A DNA stretch of 64,000 bases from Flavobacteriales bacterium. Its GTDB lineage: Bacteria; Bacteroidota; Bacteroidia; Flavobacteriales_F; PHOS-HE28. Positions 26,068 to 35,076 of the stretch are shown here, in pieces. Location of the stretch: assembly GCA_016703005.1 (NCBI GenBank), contig JADJCX010000014.1, positions 9,269-73,268 on the forward strand, in the 5' to 3' direction. The translations under genes and the position numbers were made by a program. How positions within the stretch are numbered: the stretch's first letter is position 1; the number at the start of each line of letters is the position of its first letter. The notes beneath the pieces were generated by a model, which was given only the letters and a program-made list of their open reading frames with translations, ran no database searches and was not told the DNA's origin.

Positions 26068-26282
26068 GGCGGGAAGATAGCCGCGTGACTTTCCAACACC
26101 TTGCACCGTAGTGATGGATCCAGTGCATCCTCCAGAACCCCGTTGAACAAGGTATCGTTGCCGAGGCGCAGCGCTACATGCTCAGCAGCGCTCACATCGG
26201 CGGTCCGTTAGTGGTCAACGGATATCTTCAGCGGGTGAATGGAAACATGGTACTGTGATGCATGGACAGGTGCACAAGAGAG
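26068..26282. other. Intergenic stretch without a convincing gene
   Basis: A frame reading MSAAEHVALRLGNDTLFNG overlaps the nuclease start from 26195, but it has no support beyond being open. No promoter match was seen ahead of the nuclease gene. Confidence 0.4.
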
Positions 26283-26362
26283 ACGGGGCAGAGCCCCTAG
26301 TGCTGAAGCGCACTCGGCAAAAGCCGAGCGCGTGCGCCGCGACAGCCGAGCGAGTGCGGGGG
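26283..26362 (-). repeat. Dispersed palindromic repeat, full-length copy
   Basis: Reverse-orientation counterpart of 3465-3544: CGGGGCAGAGCCCCTAG, then GCACTCGGCAAAAGCCGAGC and GCCGCGACAGCCGAG..GTGCGGGG. About four differences over 80 bases by eye. It runs directly into the G/C-only tract. Confidence 0.8.
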
Positions 26363-26776
<414 letters not shown>

Positions 26777-26819
26777 GTCTGCGCTGACGTTCTGCCCCGC
26801 ACGTGTAACTGGCTTAGGA

Positions 26820-26827
26820 TAGATTTG
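26820..26827 (+). promoter_or_regulatory. Promoter -7 element
   Basis: TAGATTTG, an exact TAnnTTTG match, 57 bases upstream of the ATG at 26884 and just after the G/C tract. No -33 TTG at the expected spacing. Confidence 0.4.
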
Positions 26828-26883
26828 GTGAAAACCCGCCCTGCACGCTATGACCGCCGATGCAGGTTGTAAATGTTGTTGAC

Positions 26884-27372
26884 ATGACTTTCCGTCGGCA
26901 TAGTGGTCTTGGCTTTGGAGTCTTCATGGGTAGCCTCATGTTACTCGTTGCGTTTACGACGGTAGCAAATGCCAAGGAAGGTCGTGGGACGGGGATCGCC
27001 GTCATGCTCTCGATCATGGGCGTTTCCATCATGTTGGTGCAGCCACGTGTCGAATTGGATTTTGCGATGCGGCGATTCCGCACCTACTCGTTCCGGATCC
27101 TGGCGCGGAACTCTGACTTCAAGCCTATGCCGAAGATCGATCGTATCCAGGTCCGGGACATAACCTATCCTGGCGGGCGGGAAGGTTCCAAATTCTCTTG
27201 GGGCGACACGTACTCTTATGAGGTCTTTCTGATGTCAGTAGCCAACGAGAAGCTTGTCATTTGCGAGCGACCACGAGCATCACAGATACGCCGTGTGGTT
27301 GATGGACTTGTCAAAGCAAACAAGTTGCCGGTCCGGGATGTGACCAAAGAGAAAATTCTCGCCAAGGCCTGA
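26884..27372 (+). CDS. Two-helix membrane protein, hypothetical
   Basis: 162 residues from ATG 26884 (MTFRRHSGLGFGVFMGSLML); an in-frame ATG at 26860 is the alternative. Two membrane segments (FGVFMGSLMLLVAFTTVANA and GIAVMLSIMGVSIMLV) are followed by a cytosolic-looking domain (residues about 60-162) with FRTYSFRIL, IDRIQVRDITYPGG, YEVFLMSVANEKLVICE and a final basic helix. The alternating strands plus C-terminal helix suggest a bacterial PH-like domain, but I do not recognise the family. It is monocistronic. Confidence 0.55.
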   Translation: MTFRRHSGLGFGVFMGSLMLLVAFTTVANAKEGRGTGIAVMLSIMGVSIMLVQPRVELDFAMRRFRTYSFRILARNSDFKPMPKIDRIQVRDITYPGGREGSKFSWGDTYSYEVFLMSVANEKLVICERPRASQIRRVVDGLVKANKLPVRDVTKEKILAKA

Positions 27373-27445
27373 TACTACCCAGTACTCTCCGCGTTATTTC
27401 CCGTGTGCGCTTCAAAATGGAACGTGAGGGCCGATGGACATGTGA

Positions 27446-28399
27446 GTGGTGGATGCCGTTACTTGCACCGGCGTGAAGAAGTTGTTGGAACGGGCCTTAT
27501 CGAATGCGTTCATGCTCCGGGTGAGCAAGGGCAATCGTTTCGTCTTTTGCTACCACGATGTGAGCGCAGCGGATGCGCCCCACCACTCGTGGCGGTACAG
27601 CACCACCCCGGCTCGGTTCAAGGAGCATATCGATCTTTTCCAGCAACTGTTCGCCATCGTTCCGCTGGAGGCGATCGCGAACGACCGCGACTTGTCCACC
27701 GGAAGGAACTACGCCGCACTGACCTTCGATGATGGGTTCCACAGCGTGCTAACGGATGTGCTGCCGCTGTTGAAGGCTTCCCGGCTTCCCTTCACCGTTT
27801 TCCTGAACGGCATTGCGGTGGAGCATGGGCGCAGCTGGATCACGGACCTGGTGCTTGCCGCGAACGACCCGGTGTTCGTTATGGGAATGTTGGCCGCCAC
27901 TGCGCTGACCCCAGCCGATGCTGCCGATCCGATCGGGGCGATCATGGCGCGTGGCCGCTTCACGGCGGCCTTTGCCGATCGCCCGGTGCTTGCGGCGCGC
28001 ACGAAGATCTTCCTGGACAGGGACGATGTGCGGCAGCTGCATGCCGAAGGGGTAACGATCGGTGATCACGGTTATGCGCATGCGGTACTCTCGCGTTGCG
28101 AGGCTGCGGTGTTGGATGCGGAAGTGTCCACGGGACGGGATCTTATCAGGGACATCACTGGAGCGGCGCCGCGCCACTACGCGCTGGCCTTCGGCAAGCA
28201 CGAGCACTATGATGCACGGGCCGTGGAAGCGATACGCCAACGCGGGTACACCCATGTGTACAACACCAACCCGAACCGGGTGCGTGCGCACGAAGTGGGC
28301 GGCGCGGAACTTATTCCGCGCATCGGCTTCACCGGCGATAGCACCGATCAGGTGCTCTTTTATGTGAACCGGACGCTGCTGCGGAAGTACGCGTTGTGA
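27446..28399 (+). CDS. Polysaccharide deacetylase family protein (NodB fold)
   Basis: 317 residues if started at GTG 27446; MLRVSKGNRFVFCYHDVSAA at 27512 is a plausible shorter start. The NodB motifs are present: VFCYHDVS, then YAALTFDDGFHSVL with the catalytic and metal Asp pair, and the zinc His motif in IGDHGYAHAVL. Late segments (HYALAFGKHEHYDA, IPRIGFTGDS) also fit. Probably removes N-acetyl groups from a cell-wall or surface polysaccharide, although the substrate cannot be read from sequence. No signal peptide is visible, so a cytosolic or membrane-associated role is possible. It converges with the YihY gene. Confidence 0.8.
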   Translation: MVDAVTCTGVKKLLERALSNAFMLRVSKGNRFVFCYHDVSAADAPHHSWRYSTTPARFKEHIDLFQQLFAIVPLEAIANDRDLSTGRNYAALTFDDGFHSVLTDVLPLLKASRLPFTVFLNGIAVEHGRSWITDLVLAANDPVFVMGMLAATALTPADAADPIGAIMARGRFTAAFADRPVLAARTKIFLDRDDVRQLHAEGVTIGDHGYAHAVLSRCEAAVLDAEVSTGRDLIRDITGAAPRHYALAFGKHEHYDARAVEAIRQRGYTHVYNTNPNRVRAHEVGGAELIPRIGFTGDSTDQVLFYVNRTLLRKYAL

Positions 28400-28412
28400 C
28401 CGGCTGGGCGGT

Positions 28413-29399
28413 TCACCCTTCAGTTGCGGCGGCGATCTGCGCTGTGGCGCGGTCGGCCTGTATGCGCAGGCGGTGGCTATGCTCGCTGTGGGCTTTGGCA
28501 ATGCTGGTGTTCAGCTCGTACCCCACCAACAGCGCGATCATGTTGAGGTAGATCCACAACTGCACCGCCAGTATGGCCCCGATGGATCCGTACAGCGCAT
28601 TGTAGTCGGTGAACCGGCCGAAGACCAGCGCCAGCGCCTTGGCCACAACGATCACCAACAGCGTGGCCAGCACACTACCGGGACTAAGCAGTTTGAAGCG
28701 GGTGTTGATGGGATCGCCGGCGCCGTACAGCATGGCAATGCCGGTGAGCAACAGCAGCAGCGGCACGGCCCACTTGATCACCAAGAGCCCGAACGTTTCG
28801 ATGCCGCCCGTAACGATCCCCTCGCTGTTGAGCCAGCCGATGGCGGCGTTGCTGAGGTTGAGCACGGCAATGGCCACCACCATGAGCAGCACGAACAGCA
28901 GCAGCAGGATGAGGCTGATGATGCGCTGCTTCACCGGGCTGTGCCACGTGCTGAGGTTGCTGCTGCCGCTGAAACCGGCGAGGATGGCATCCATGCTGTT
29001 GCTGGCGAAGTAGAGGCCGGTGATGGAACTGAGCGAGAGCAGGGTGGCGTGCTTCTTCACCAGCAGGTCGTGCAGTTGGCTTTCGATGAAGGTGTACACC
29101 TCCCATGGCAGCAGTTCCATGAAGGTGTGCAGCAGCTTCTCCTGGAAATCGTGGATGGGGATGAAGGGGATCAGCGTGAGCAGCATGATCAGCGCGGGGA
29201 AGAAGGCGAGGAAGAGCTTGAAGCTGATGGCCGATGCGCGCGTAACGAGCTGTCCCTCACTGAGGGCACGGAAGAAAAACCGGCTGATGGCGTAGAGGCT
29301 GAATCCGGCGAAGCCCCAGAGCACGCGCTGCTGCGACCATGCGATCAACCGGCGATTGAGGCGCGAGAATATGACCCTGCGTTGCAGCCGGTTCCACAT
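28413..29399 (-). CDS. YihY/virulence factor BrkB family membrane protein
   Basis: 328 residues with about six membrane segments. Family hallmarks: RASAISFKLFLAFFPALIML near residue 75, then LLSLSSITGLYFASNSMDAI, IISLILLLLFVLLMVVAIAV, and the C-terminal YGSIGAILAVQLWIYLNMIA with LLVGYELN. Formerly annotated as RNase BN in error; the true function is uncertain (envelope transport or homeostasis). It follows nadC by four bases and is probably co-transcribed. Confidence 0.85.
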   Translation of the reverse strand: MWNRLQRRVIFSRLNRRLIAWSQQRVLWGFAGFSLYAISRFFFRALSEGQLVTRASAISFKLFLAFFPALIMLLTLIPFIPIHDFQEKLLHTFMELLPWEVYTFIESQLHDLLVKKHATLLSLSSITGLYFASNSMDAILAGFSGSSNLSTWHSPVKQRIISLILLLLFVLLMVVAIAVLNLSNAAIGWLNSEGIVTGGIETFGLLVIKWAVPLLLLLTGIAMLYGAGDPINTRFKLLSPGSVLATLLVIVVAKALALVFGRFTDYNALYGSIGAILAVQLWIYLNMIALLVGYELNTSIAKAHSEHSHRLRIQADRATAQIAAATEG

Positions 29400-29403
29400 G
29401 CCT

Positions 29404-30246
29404 TTAAATGGCCTTGAGGCTCAGGTCGAGACTTTTCACGGAATGGGTGAGGGCACCCACGGAGATGAAATCAACGCCGCACTCGGCATACTTCCGCGCA
29501 TTGGCCAAGGTGATGCCGCCGCTGGCTTCCGTTTCGTACCGCCGGTTGACCAGGGCTACGGCCTTGCGGAGTTCGTCGAACCCGAAGTTGTCCAACATGA
29601 TGCGTTTGACACCGCCCGTAACGAGCACCAATTCAACTTCCTTGAGGTTGCGCGTTTCAACCTCCACATCGAGATCAAGGTGCAGGGTATGCAGGTATTC
29701 TCTGGCCGATCGGATCGCATTGGGCAATCCGCCGTTCATGTCGGCATGGTTGTCTTTGATCATCACCATGTCGTACAACCCGTGCCGATGGTTGGTGCCG
29801 CCGCCGATCCGCACCGCCCATTTTTCCAAGGCGCGTAAGCCCGGGGTGGTCTTGCGTGTGTCCAGCACCTTGCACCCCGTACCGTCCAGTGCATCCACGA
29901 ACTTGCGTGTCATGGTGGCAATGCCGCTCATGCGCTGCATGAAGTTGAGCACCACCCGCTCCACCGTAAGGATGCTGCGGGCAGGCCCGCTCAAGGTGAA
30001 GGCGATGTCGTTCGCCGCTACAGTAGCGCCATCGCCGATGAGCGTGCGTATGTGCACATCGGGGTCGAAACGCGTTATGATGGCCTGTGCCAATTCCACA
30101 CCGGCCAAGACCCCATTGCCCTTCACGATCAGCCGCGCGCTGCCTTTCGTTTTTGCGGGAATGGTGCTGAGGGTACTATGATCACCCTCCCCGATGTCCT
30201 CTTTCAGGGCACGGTCGATCAGCGCTTCGGTCCCTTCGGGCAGCAC
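29404..30246 (-). CDS. nadC: Nicotinate-nucleotide pyrophosphorylase (carboxylating) NadC
   Basis: Makes nicotinate mononucleotide from quinolinate and PRPP in de novo NAD synthesis. 280 residues. Early motifs EDIGEGDHSTLSTIP, then VERVVLNFMQRMSGIATMT and LDTRKTTPGLRALEKWAVRI (PRPP/quinolinate-binding arginines and lysines), GGGTNHRHGLYDMVMIKDNH, and the C-terminal EASGGITLANARKYAECGVD. Length and order are standard. It sits one base after the DUF4783 gene. Confidence 0.95.
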   Translation of the reverse strand: MLPEGTEALIDRALKEDIGEGDHSTLSTIPAKTKGSARLIVKGNGVLAGVELAQAIITRFDPDVHIRTLIGDGATVAANDIAFTLSGPARSILTVERVVLNFMQRMSGIATMTRKFVDALDGTGCKVLDTRKTTPGLRALEKWAVRIGGGTNHRHGLYDMVMIKDNHADMNGGLPNAIRSAREYLHTLHLDLDVEVETRNLKEVELVLVTGGVKRIMLDNFGFDELRKAVALVNRRYETEASGGITLANARKYAECGVDFISVGALTHSVKSLDLSLKAI

Positions 30247-30247
30247 G

Positions 30248-30649
30248 TCAGTAATCGCTGGTGCCGGTTTCGATCCGGAGCTGTTTCACTTGCAACAGGT
30301 CGCCGGTTTTCTTCAGGAAGAAGGTGACCCGGAAGTAGCCCTTCTGCGTGCGCAGGATGCCAATGTGGTACTTGTCGCCCTGCTTGCTTTCGCCGCTGTG
30401 TTCGATCACCATGTCAACGGGCTGCTGCTCATCGAAGAATTTGCGCAGGATCTGCTCCGCTTGGGCCTTGCTGTAGATCTCGCTGCCACTGGGCGTGGTA
30501 AGGTCGATGTTGGCGATGAAGTGTTGGGCCAGCGATCTGCTGTTACCGGTTTTCAACGCCAGCACCACTTGGTCTTTCACGTCGGCTTGGCCAACGGAAA
30601 GCAGGGGAACGAAGAGAAGAGCAACAAGCCAGAGCACCTTGCGGAGCAT
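30248..30649 (-). CDS. DUF4783 family secreted protein
   Basis: 133 residues. Signal peptide: MLRKVLWLVALLFVPLLSVG. The rest (DQVVLALKTGNSRSLAQHFI, IYSKAQAEQILRKFF, YHIGILRTQKGYFRVTFFLK) is the short NTF2-like domain annotated as DUF4783 in Bacteroidota, often found beside nadC and rlmH as here. The function is unknown. First gene of a nadC-yihY transcript. Confidence 0.8.
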   Translation of the reverse strand: MLRKVLWLVALLFVPLLSVGQADVKDQVVLALKTGNSRSLAQHFIANIDLTTPSGSEIYSKAQAEQILRKFFDEQQPVDMVIEHSGESKQGDKYHIGILRTQKGYFRVTFFLKKTGDLLQVKQLRIETGTSDY

Positions 30650-30656
30650 CGCACGT

Positions 30657-30664
30657 TAGGTTTG
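30657..30664 (+). promoter_or_regulatory. Promoter -7 element for rlmH
   Basis: TAGGTTTG, an exact TAnnTTTG match in the divergent gap, 70 bases upstream of the rlmH start. A TTG lies at 30639-30641, 15 bases upstream. Confidence 0.45.
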
Positions 30665-30734
30665 GCGCCAAGTTCGGCAAAGACCGGGCCACCCGAACCC
30701 CCACCAACGGGCCAAGTTGTCAACACAACATGCC

Positions 30735-31196
30735 ATGCACTTCCGCTTGATCCTGGTGGGCCGTACCGAACGCGGGCATGTTACCGAGGGCTTCGCGCAC
30801 TACGCGGATCGTATTGCGCGCGCCGCCACCTTCAGCACCGTGGTAGTGCCCGAGGCGGGCAAGGGCGATCCGGCATTCAAGAGCAAGTGGGAAGGGGAGA
30901 GGATACTGGCCGCGCTGCTACCGGGTGAGGTGTTCGTGGCCCTCGATGAACGCGGAAAGTCAATGACCTCGGTCGCGTTCGCCAACCAACTGGGCAAATG
31001 GCGCGATGGTGGACGACAGCGTGTGGCCTTCGTAGTAGGCGGTGCGTATGGGCTCAGCGAGCCGGTGCGGGAACGTGCCGACCTGTTACTGTCCTTATCA
31101 CCGATGACGTTCCCGCATCAACTGGTGCGGGTGCTGTTCGCCGAGCAGCTATACCGCTCCCTGTCAATACTGAAAGGGAGCCCATACCATCACTGA
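30735..31196 (+). CDS. rlmH: 23S rRNA (pseudouridine1915-N3)-methyltransferase RlmH
   Basis: 153 residues from ATG 30735 (MHFRLILVGRTERGHVTEGF), chosen because RlmH proteins start at this beta strand. SPOUT fold with the trefoil-knot cofactor site: EVFVALDERGKSMTSVAFA, VAFVVGGAYGLSEPVRERAD, LSLSPMTFPHQLVRVLFAEQ and LYRSLSILKGSPYHH (the C-terminal catalytic tail). It methylates pseudouridine 1915 in helix 69, a region in which RluD also acts. It overlaps the next convergent gene by seven bases. Confidence 0.95.
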   Translation: MHFRLILVGRTERGHVTEGFAHYADRIARAATFSTVVVPEAGKGDPAFKSKWEGERILAALLPGEVFVALDERGKSMTSVAFANQLGKWRDGGRQRVAFVVGGAYGLSEPVRERADLLLSLSPMTFPHQLVRVLFAEQLYRSLSILKGSPYHH

Positions 31197-32620
31197 GTTT
31201 TCACCGGCGGCTTTCCTGTCGCCTCTTGGTCGGTAGAGGGCTTCTTGAGCAGGGCTGAAATGGCCATGGCCATCAGTACGTAAAGCACCAGCCTCACCGA
31301 CGTTGTATAGCGCGCTTGTATGGTGAAGGGCAGGTGAATGGCCGTGTAGTAGAGCAGGAGCAGGATCATGGGATAGACCTCCTTCAAGCGTATTCGCTTC
31401 CTGATGAGCGCCAGTGGCACGGTGATGATGGCCAGCAGGAAGATCGTCAGCGTCATCAGTGTGGGGTAGAGGATCTTGATGCGGCCTTTCAGATCCGCGT
31501 TCCGGAAGTCCTCGCGCATGATACCGATCACCCACAGGCGCACGGCCGAATACGTTTTGAAGGTGAAGTAGTACCCCGGATGCTCGGCGATGTTCTTCCA
31601 GGTCTGTGCGATCAGGATCTTATCGCGTTCCAAGGTGTACTGCGTGTTCCACGTTCGGCATACCGGGCCGATCTTCACGATGCTATCGAGCATCACAGTA
31701 TCCTGGTGCGTGAGGAAGGGTGCGAGTTGCGCGTCGATGGAATCCCATTCGGCGTTGAACGCCGCGATCTCGGCCGCCCGGTCTTCGTAGGGCACGAAAT
31801 CGAAGATCTCGTCGCCCGTCATGTTCCCCCAATACCGCATCTCGCGATAGTTCGGGATACGCCCGGCCCAGTAACCGGTGTGGAACACGCCGCCACCGCC
31901 TTCCAGCGGTGTAACGCTGAATTTGCCGTGGTTGCTCTGATTCCACAGGCCGAAGGGAATAAGGGACAGACCGAAGATCCCCAGTGCGGTGATCTCTTTC
32001 ATCCACGGCAGTCGACCGCGCTTGAAGAGTATGTCGCAAGCGAGGATGCAGAGCGGGAAGAGCAGGAAGATGGGTCGGCATTGGAAGATGAAGGCATAGA
32101 GCGCACCCATACCGATGGCATCGGCCCAGGTGCGTTCTTGCTTGGTCCAGATCCAGCAGATGCCCATGATGCAGATCATCACGGGTATCTCCGGCAACAT
32201 GGTGCCGATGTAGAAGGGGATGTTGATGGAGGGGAGCAGCAATAGCAGCGCGATGTTCTTGGCCAGCAGCCCACCGCCCATGCGGCCAACGCATTTCAGC
32301 ATCAGCCAAACCGATGCGGCGTAAATGCCGAACTGCACGAAAGTCAAGGCCTTCCATGTGCCGAAGAGCCACATCACCAGTGCGATGTACAGCGGGTAGC
32401 CCGGCGTGCGGAATGTGTCGGGGATGTATTGCTGCAACGGCCACCAGTAGGAGTATTCGCCGTTGAGTATGCCCACGGCGAGGCCTTGGTAGGTGTCGAT
32501 ATCGCCACCGCCGTGGTGCCCGAAACCGATGCAGGTGGCAAGCGCCACCAAGCCGTTCAGTACCAGCAACACGTTGAATGTGCGCTTTCGTTCGAGCAAC
32601 AGGGTGAGCGATCGGAGCAT
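31190..32620 (-). CDS. GT39/ArnT-like polytopic membrane glycosyltransferase
   Basis: 476 residues. About ten or more membrane segments follow an N-terminal cytosolic tail. The first periplasmic loop holds HHGGGDIDTYQGLAVGILNG, then TFRTPGYPLYIALVMWLFG, the GT-C layout in which an acidic residue after the first helix is catalytic. Length and layout fit PMT/ArnT-type enzymes that use polyprenyl-phosphate sugars to glycosylate lipids or proteins at the periplasmic face. The partner may be the GT2 (DPM1-like) upstream, which would supply the lipid-linked sugar. Last gene of a five-gene minus-strand unit starting at 36162. Confidence 0.7.
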   Translation of the reverse strand: MLRSLTLLLERKRTFNVLLVLNGLVALATCIGFGHHGGGDIDTYQGLAVGILNGEYSYWWPLQQYIPDTFRTPGYPLYIALVMWLFGTWKALTFVQFGIYAASVWLMLKCVGRMGGGLLAKNIALLLLLPSINIPFYIGTMLPEIPVMICIMGICWIWTKQERTWADAIGMGALYAFIFQCRPIFLLFPLCILACDILFKRGRLPWMKEITALGIFGLSLIPFGLWNQSNHGKFSVTPLEGGGGVFHTGYWAGRIPNYREMRYWGNMTGDEIFDFVPYEDRAAEIAAFNAEWDSIDAQLAPFLTHQDTVMLDSIVKIGPVCRTWNTQYTLERDKILIAQTWKNIAEHPGYYFTFKTYSAVRLWVIGIMREDFRNADLKGRIKILYPTLMTLTIFLLAIITVPLALIRKRIRLKEVYPMILLLLYYTAIHLPFTIQARYTTSVRLVLYVLMAMAISALLKKPSTDQEATGKPPVKTQ

Positions 32621-32623
32621 GGT

Positions 32624-33355
32624 TCAGCGTTTCATGAAATCACCACGTGAGAAATACTTCTCGATCAAGCAGTACAGCATGATGAAGAAATAACGGCTGC
32701 CCATTTCCTTGATCTTCAGTTTGCTTTCGCCGGCTTTGCGGTTGCGCCAGCTATTGGGGAGCACGGCATAGCTGTAGCCGCGCACGATCGCCTTCAGCGG
32801 CAGCTCCAGTGTCAGGTTGAAGTGAGGTGAGAGGAACGGTTTGATGCCATCGATCGTCCCGCGGCGGTAGAGCTTGAAGGCGTTGGTGCAATCGTTGTAC
32901 TTCATGCGGAAGACGAATCGCACCAGATTGTTGGCGGTGCGGTTGATCATCTTCTTCACCCAAGGGTAGTCGTACACTTTCCCCCCACGTGACCACCGCG
33001 TGCCGAAGACACAATCGGATCCTTCGCCCATTTTCCGGTAGAAGCGCACCAAGTCGACGGGATCGTCGCTGAGGTCGGCCATCATGATGGCCACACAATC
33101 GCCGGTGTAATGTTCCAAGCCCCAGCGTACGGCGAAGACAAAGCCGCCCGGTCCTTCATTGTGCAGTGTGCGCAACGTGGCGATCTCGGTTCCGAGATCG
33201 GCGAGCAACTGCGCAGTTCCGTCCTTGGAGTGGTCATTCACCACGACGATCTCGTGATCAATACCCTCCTTCGCGAGGACGACATACAAGCTGCGAAGTG
33301 TTTCCGCAATGCTGCCCTCTTCGTTGTGGGCCGGTATTACGACGCTGAGCTTCAC
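32624..33355 (-). CDS. Family 2 glycosyltransferase, DPM1/polyprenyl-phosphate type
   Basis: 243 residues from the GTG at 33355, which overlaps the upstream stop as GTGA. The longer in-frame Met (33403) lies inside the previous gene. GT-A motifs: VKLSVVIPAHNEEGSIAETL, EIVVVNDHSKDGT, VAIMMADLSDDPVDL (nucleotide/metal Asp), FGTRWSRGG. Most like enzymes that charge a polyprenyl phosphate with one sugar at the cytosolic face. No C-terminal membrane helices are seen. It precedes the GT-C gene by three bases, so the two may act in sequence. Confidence 0.82.
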   Translation of the reverse strand: MKLSVVIPAHNEEGSIAETLRSLYVVLAKEGIDHEIVVVNDHSKDGTAQLLADLGTEIATLRTLHNEGPGGFVFAVRWGLEHYTGDCVAIMMADLSDDPVDLVRFYRKMGEGSDCVFGTRWSRGGKVYDYPWVKKMINRTANNLVRFVFRMKYNDCTNAFKLYRRGTIDGIKPFLSPHFNLTLELPLKAIVRGYSYAVLPNSWRNRKAGESKLKIKEMGSRYFFIMLYCLIEKYFSRGDFMKR

Positions 33356-33999
33356 TTGCGGCCGATCAGCAGGAACTGTTTGCCGAAGAAGCGCCACGCC
33401 CAAGGCATGGCAAGGAAAGCACGCACCAACGTGCGGTTCACCGGCAAGCCGCCGCGGAAGCTTAAGGGAAGGAAGCGCGGATGGATCACCTCCACCTCGA
33501 ATCCTGCGCCGTACAAGTGTTCCGCAACGCCCAGCTCGCTCAGGATCACGGTGTGGTCGGCGAAGTCGAAGTACTCCTTGTACACGTACTTGAAGTTGGG
33601 CCCCATGATCGCGATGCGCCCGCCTTTGCGCAAGTGTCCGTGCATCTTGGTAAGGAAAGCGCCCACCTCTTCCTGGCTGTTCAAATGCTCGAGGAAGTTG
33701 CTGACGAACACACCGTCGAAATGATCTTTCGGCAAGTCGGCCTTCAACGTATCGTCAACCACCTGCTTCACGCCTTGCTGCGCGTGTGCTTGCAGAAAAG
33801 GGCCGTTCATGTCCACCGCCCATCGCTCCGGTGAAGGCACGTTGTTGATGAACTCGCACATGCCGGCGGCGGGGTCCACGATGCGCTGCGGCTGCCCCAG
33901 TTTGCGGTACATGAACTGGGCGAGTTCCTTCCATACCATTTCCCGTTTGGGTTGGTCCACTCCGCGGAAACGATAGGCGTATATGCGGTCCAGATCCAT
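33352..33999 (-). CDS. Class I SAM-dependent methyltransferase
   Basis: 215 residues from ATG 33999 (MDLDRIYAYRFRGVDQPKRE). Rossmann SAM site: RIVDPAAGMCEFINNVP (motif I with a variant Gly pattern), AVDMNGPFLQAHA, then FDGVFVSNFLEHLNSQEEVG and LRKGGRIAIMGPN. The substrate is likely a sugar or nucleotide-sugar, from its position between two epimerase genes and glycosyltransferases. It starts inside the upstream stop (TGATG) and overlaps the downstream GT2. Confidence 0.8.
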   Translation of the reverse strand: MDLDRIYAYRFRGVDQPKREMVWKELAQFMYRKLGQPQRIVDPAAGMCEFINNVPSPERWAVDMNGPFLQAHAQQGVKQVVDDTLKADLPKDHFDGVFVSNFLEHLNSQEEVGAFLTKMHGHLRKGGRIAIMGPNFKYVYKEYFDFADHTVILSELGVAEHLYGAGFEVEVIHPRFLPLSFRGGLPVNRTLVRAFLAMPWAWRFFGKQFLLIGRK

Positions 34000-35063
34000 C
34001 AGTGCACGCGTTGTTTGAGGCCTTCGAAGATGCCGGTGAGTGTTTCCGTCAACCCGAACCTGTACTGCCATTCCGGGTAGTGGCGCTGGAACTTGCCCAC
34101 GTCACTGATGTACCAGATGTGATCCCTGATCCGGGCTTGACCGCTGTACTGGATGTTCATCTTGTTGCCGGTGATCGTTTCGCACTGCGCGATCGCCTCG
34201 AGCATGCTGCAGTTGGCGAACCTGCCCCCGCCGGCATTGTACACCTCGGCCGGTCGTGGGGCTTGGTAGAAGTGCCAGAACATGCTCACGAGGTCATCGC
34301 TGTGGATGTTGTCGCGCACTTGTTTGCCCTTGTAGCCGAAGATGGTGTACTGCGTTCCGGTGATCGCGCACTTCATCAGGTAGCTGAGGAAACCATGGAG
34401 CTGTGCACCGCTGTGGTTCGGTCCGGTGAGGCAACCACCGCGGAAGATCCCGGTGCGCATACCGAAGTACCGCCCATATTCCTGTACGAGCACATCGGCG
34501 GCCACTTTGCTGGCGCCGAACAAACTGTGCTTGGTGTGATCGATGCTCATTCCTTCATCGATACCATTGGCGAAATAGGCATGATCAGCCGCGACTTCCC
34601 AACGTGTTTCATGCTCCACGAGGGGAAGGAAGTTGGGGTTGTCCCCGTACACTTTGTTGGTACTGGTGAAGATGAACACGGCATTGGGGCAATGCTGGCG
34701 GGTGAGTTCCAACAGGTTCAATGTCCCGTTGGCGTTCACCTCGAAATCGAGAAAGGGGATCTGCGCGGCCTTGTCGTGGCTCGGTTGGGCAGCAGCATGT
34801 ATGATCAGCGCAATGTCAGCGCCGTATTCCCGGAAGATCCGTTCGAGGCCTGCCAGATCGCGGATGTCCTGATCATGGTGTACGTAATTCGGCAGGTCGT
34901 GCTTCAGGTTCTCCACGTTCCAGCGGGTGCTGGCCTCGGCTCCGAAAAAGGTGGCGCGCATGTCATTGTCTATGCCCACCACGCGGTCGAACCGCGAAGC
35001 GAAGAAGGAGCAAGCAGCGCTGCCGATCAATCCACCGGAACCGGTGACAAGGGCGATCTTCAT
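33999..35063 (-). CDS. NAD-dependent epimerase/dehydratase (CDP-paratose-epimerase-like), Phe at the YxxxK site
   Basis: 354 residues, extended SDR. The Rossmann motif TGSGGLIGSAACSFFASRF is at the N-terminus. The active-site segment reads KHSLFGASKVAADVLVQEYG, so the usual catalytic Tyr of YxxxK is Phe here. I recall the same FG.SK in relatives of this subfamily, so it may be normal rather than a defect. Later: GGCLTGPNHSGAQLHGFLSY and FGYKGKQVRDNIHSDDLVSM. Acts on a nucleotide sugar; the substrate is unknown. 13 bases after a related SDR, probably working in sequence. Confidence 0.75.
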   Translation of the reverse strand: MKIALVTGSGGLIGSAACSFFASRFDRVVGIDNDMRATFFGAEASTRWNVENLKHDLPNYVHHDQDIRDLAGLERIFREYGADIALIIHAAAQPSHDKAAQIPFLDFEVNANGTLNLLELTRQHCPNAVFIFTSTNKVYGDNPNFLPLVEHETRWEVAADHAYFANGIDEGMSIDHTKHSLFGASKVAADVLVQEYGRYFGMRTGIFRGGCLTGPNHSGAQLHGFLSYLMKCAITGTQYTIFGYKGKQVRDNIHSDDLVSMFWHFYQAPRPAEVYNAGGGRFANCSMLEAIAQCETITGNKMNIQYSGQARIRDHIWYISDVGKFQRHYPEWQYRFGLTETLTGIFEGLKQRVH

Positions 35064-35076
35064 TCAGGTATTGGGT

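Noticed and set aside
28473..29417. A Gln/Glu/His-rich plus-strand frame opposite the YihY gene
   Set aside because: It mirrors the hydrophobic codons of the membrane protein on the other strand.
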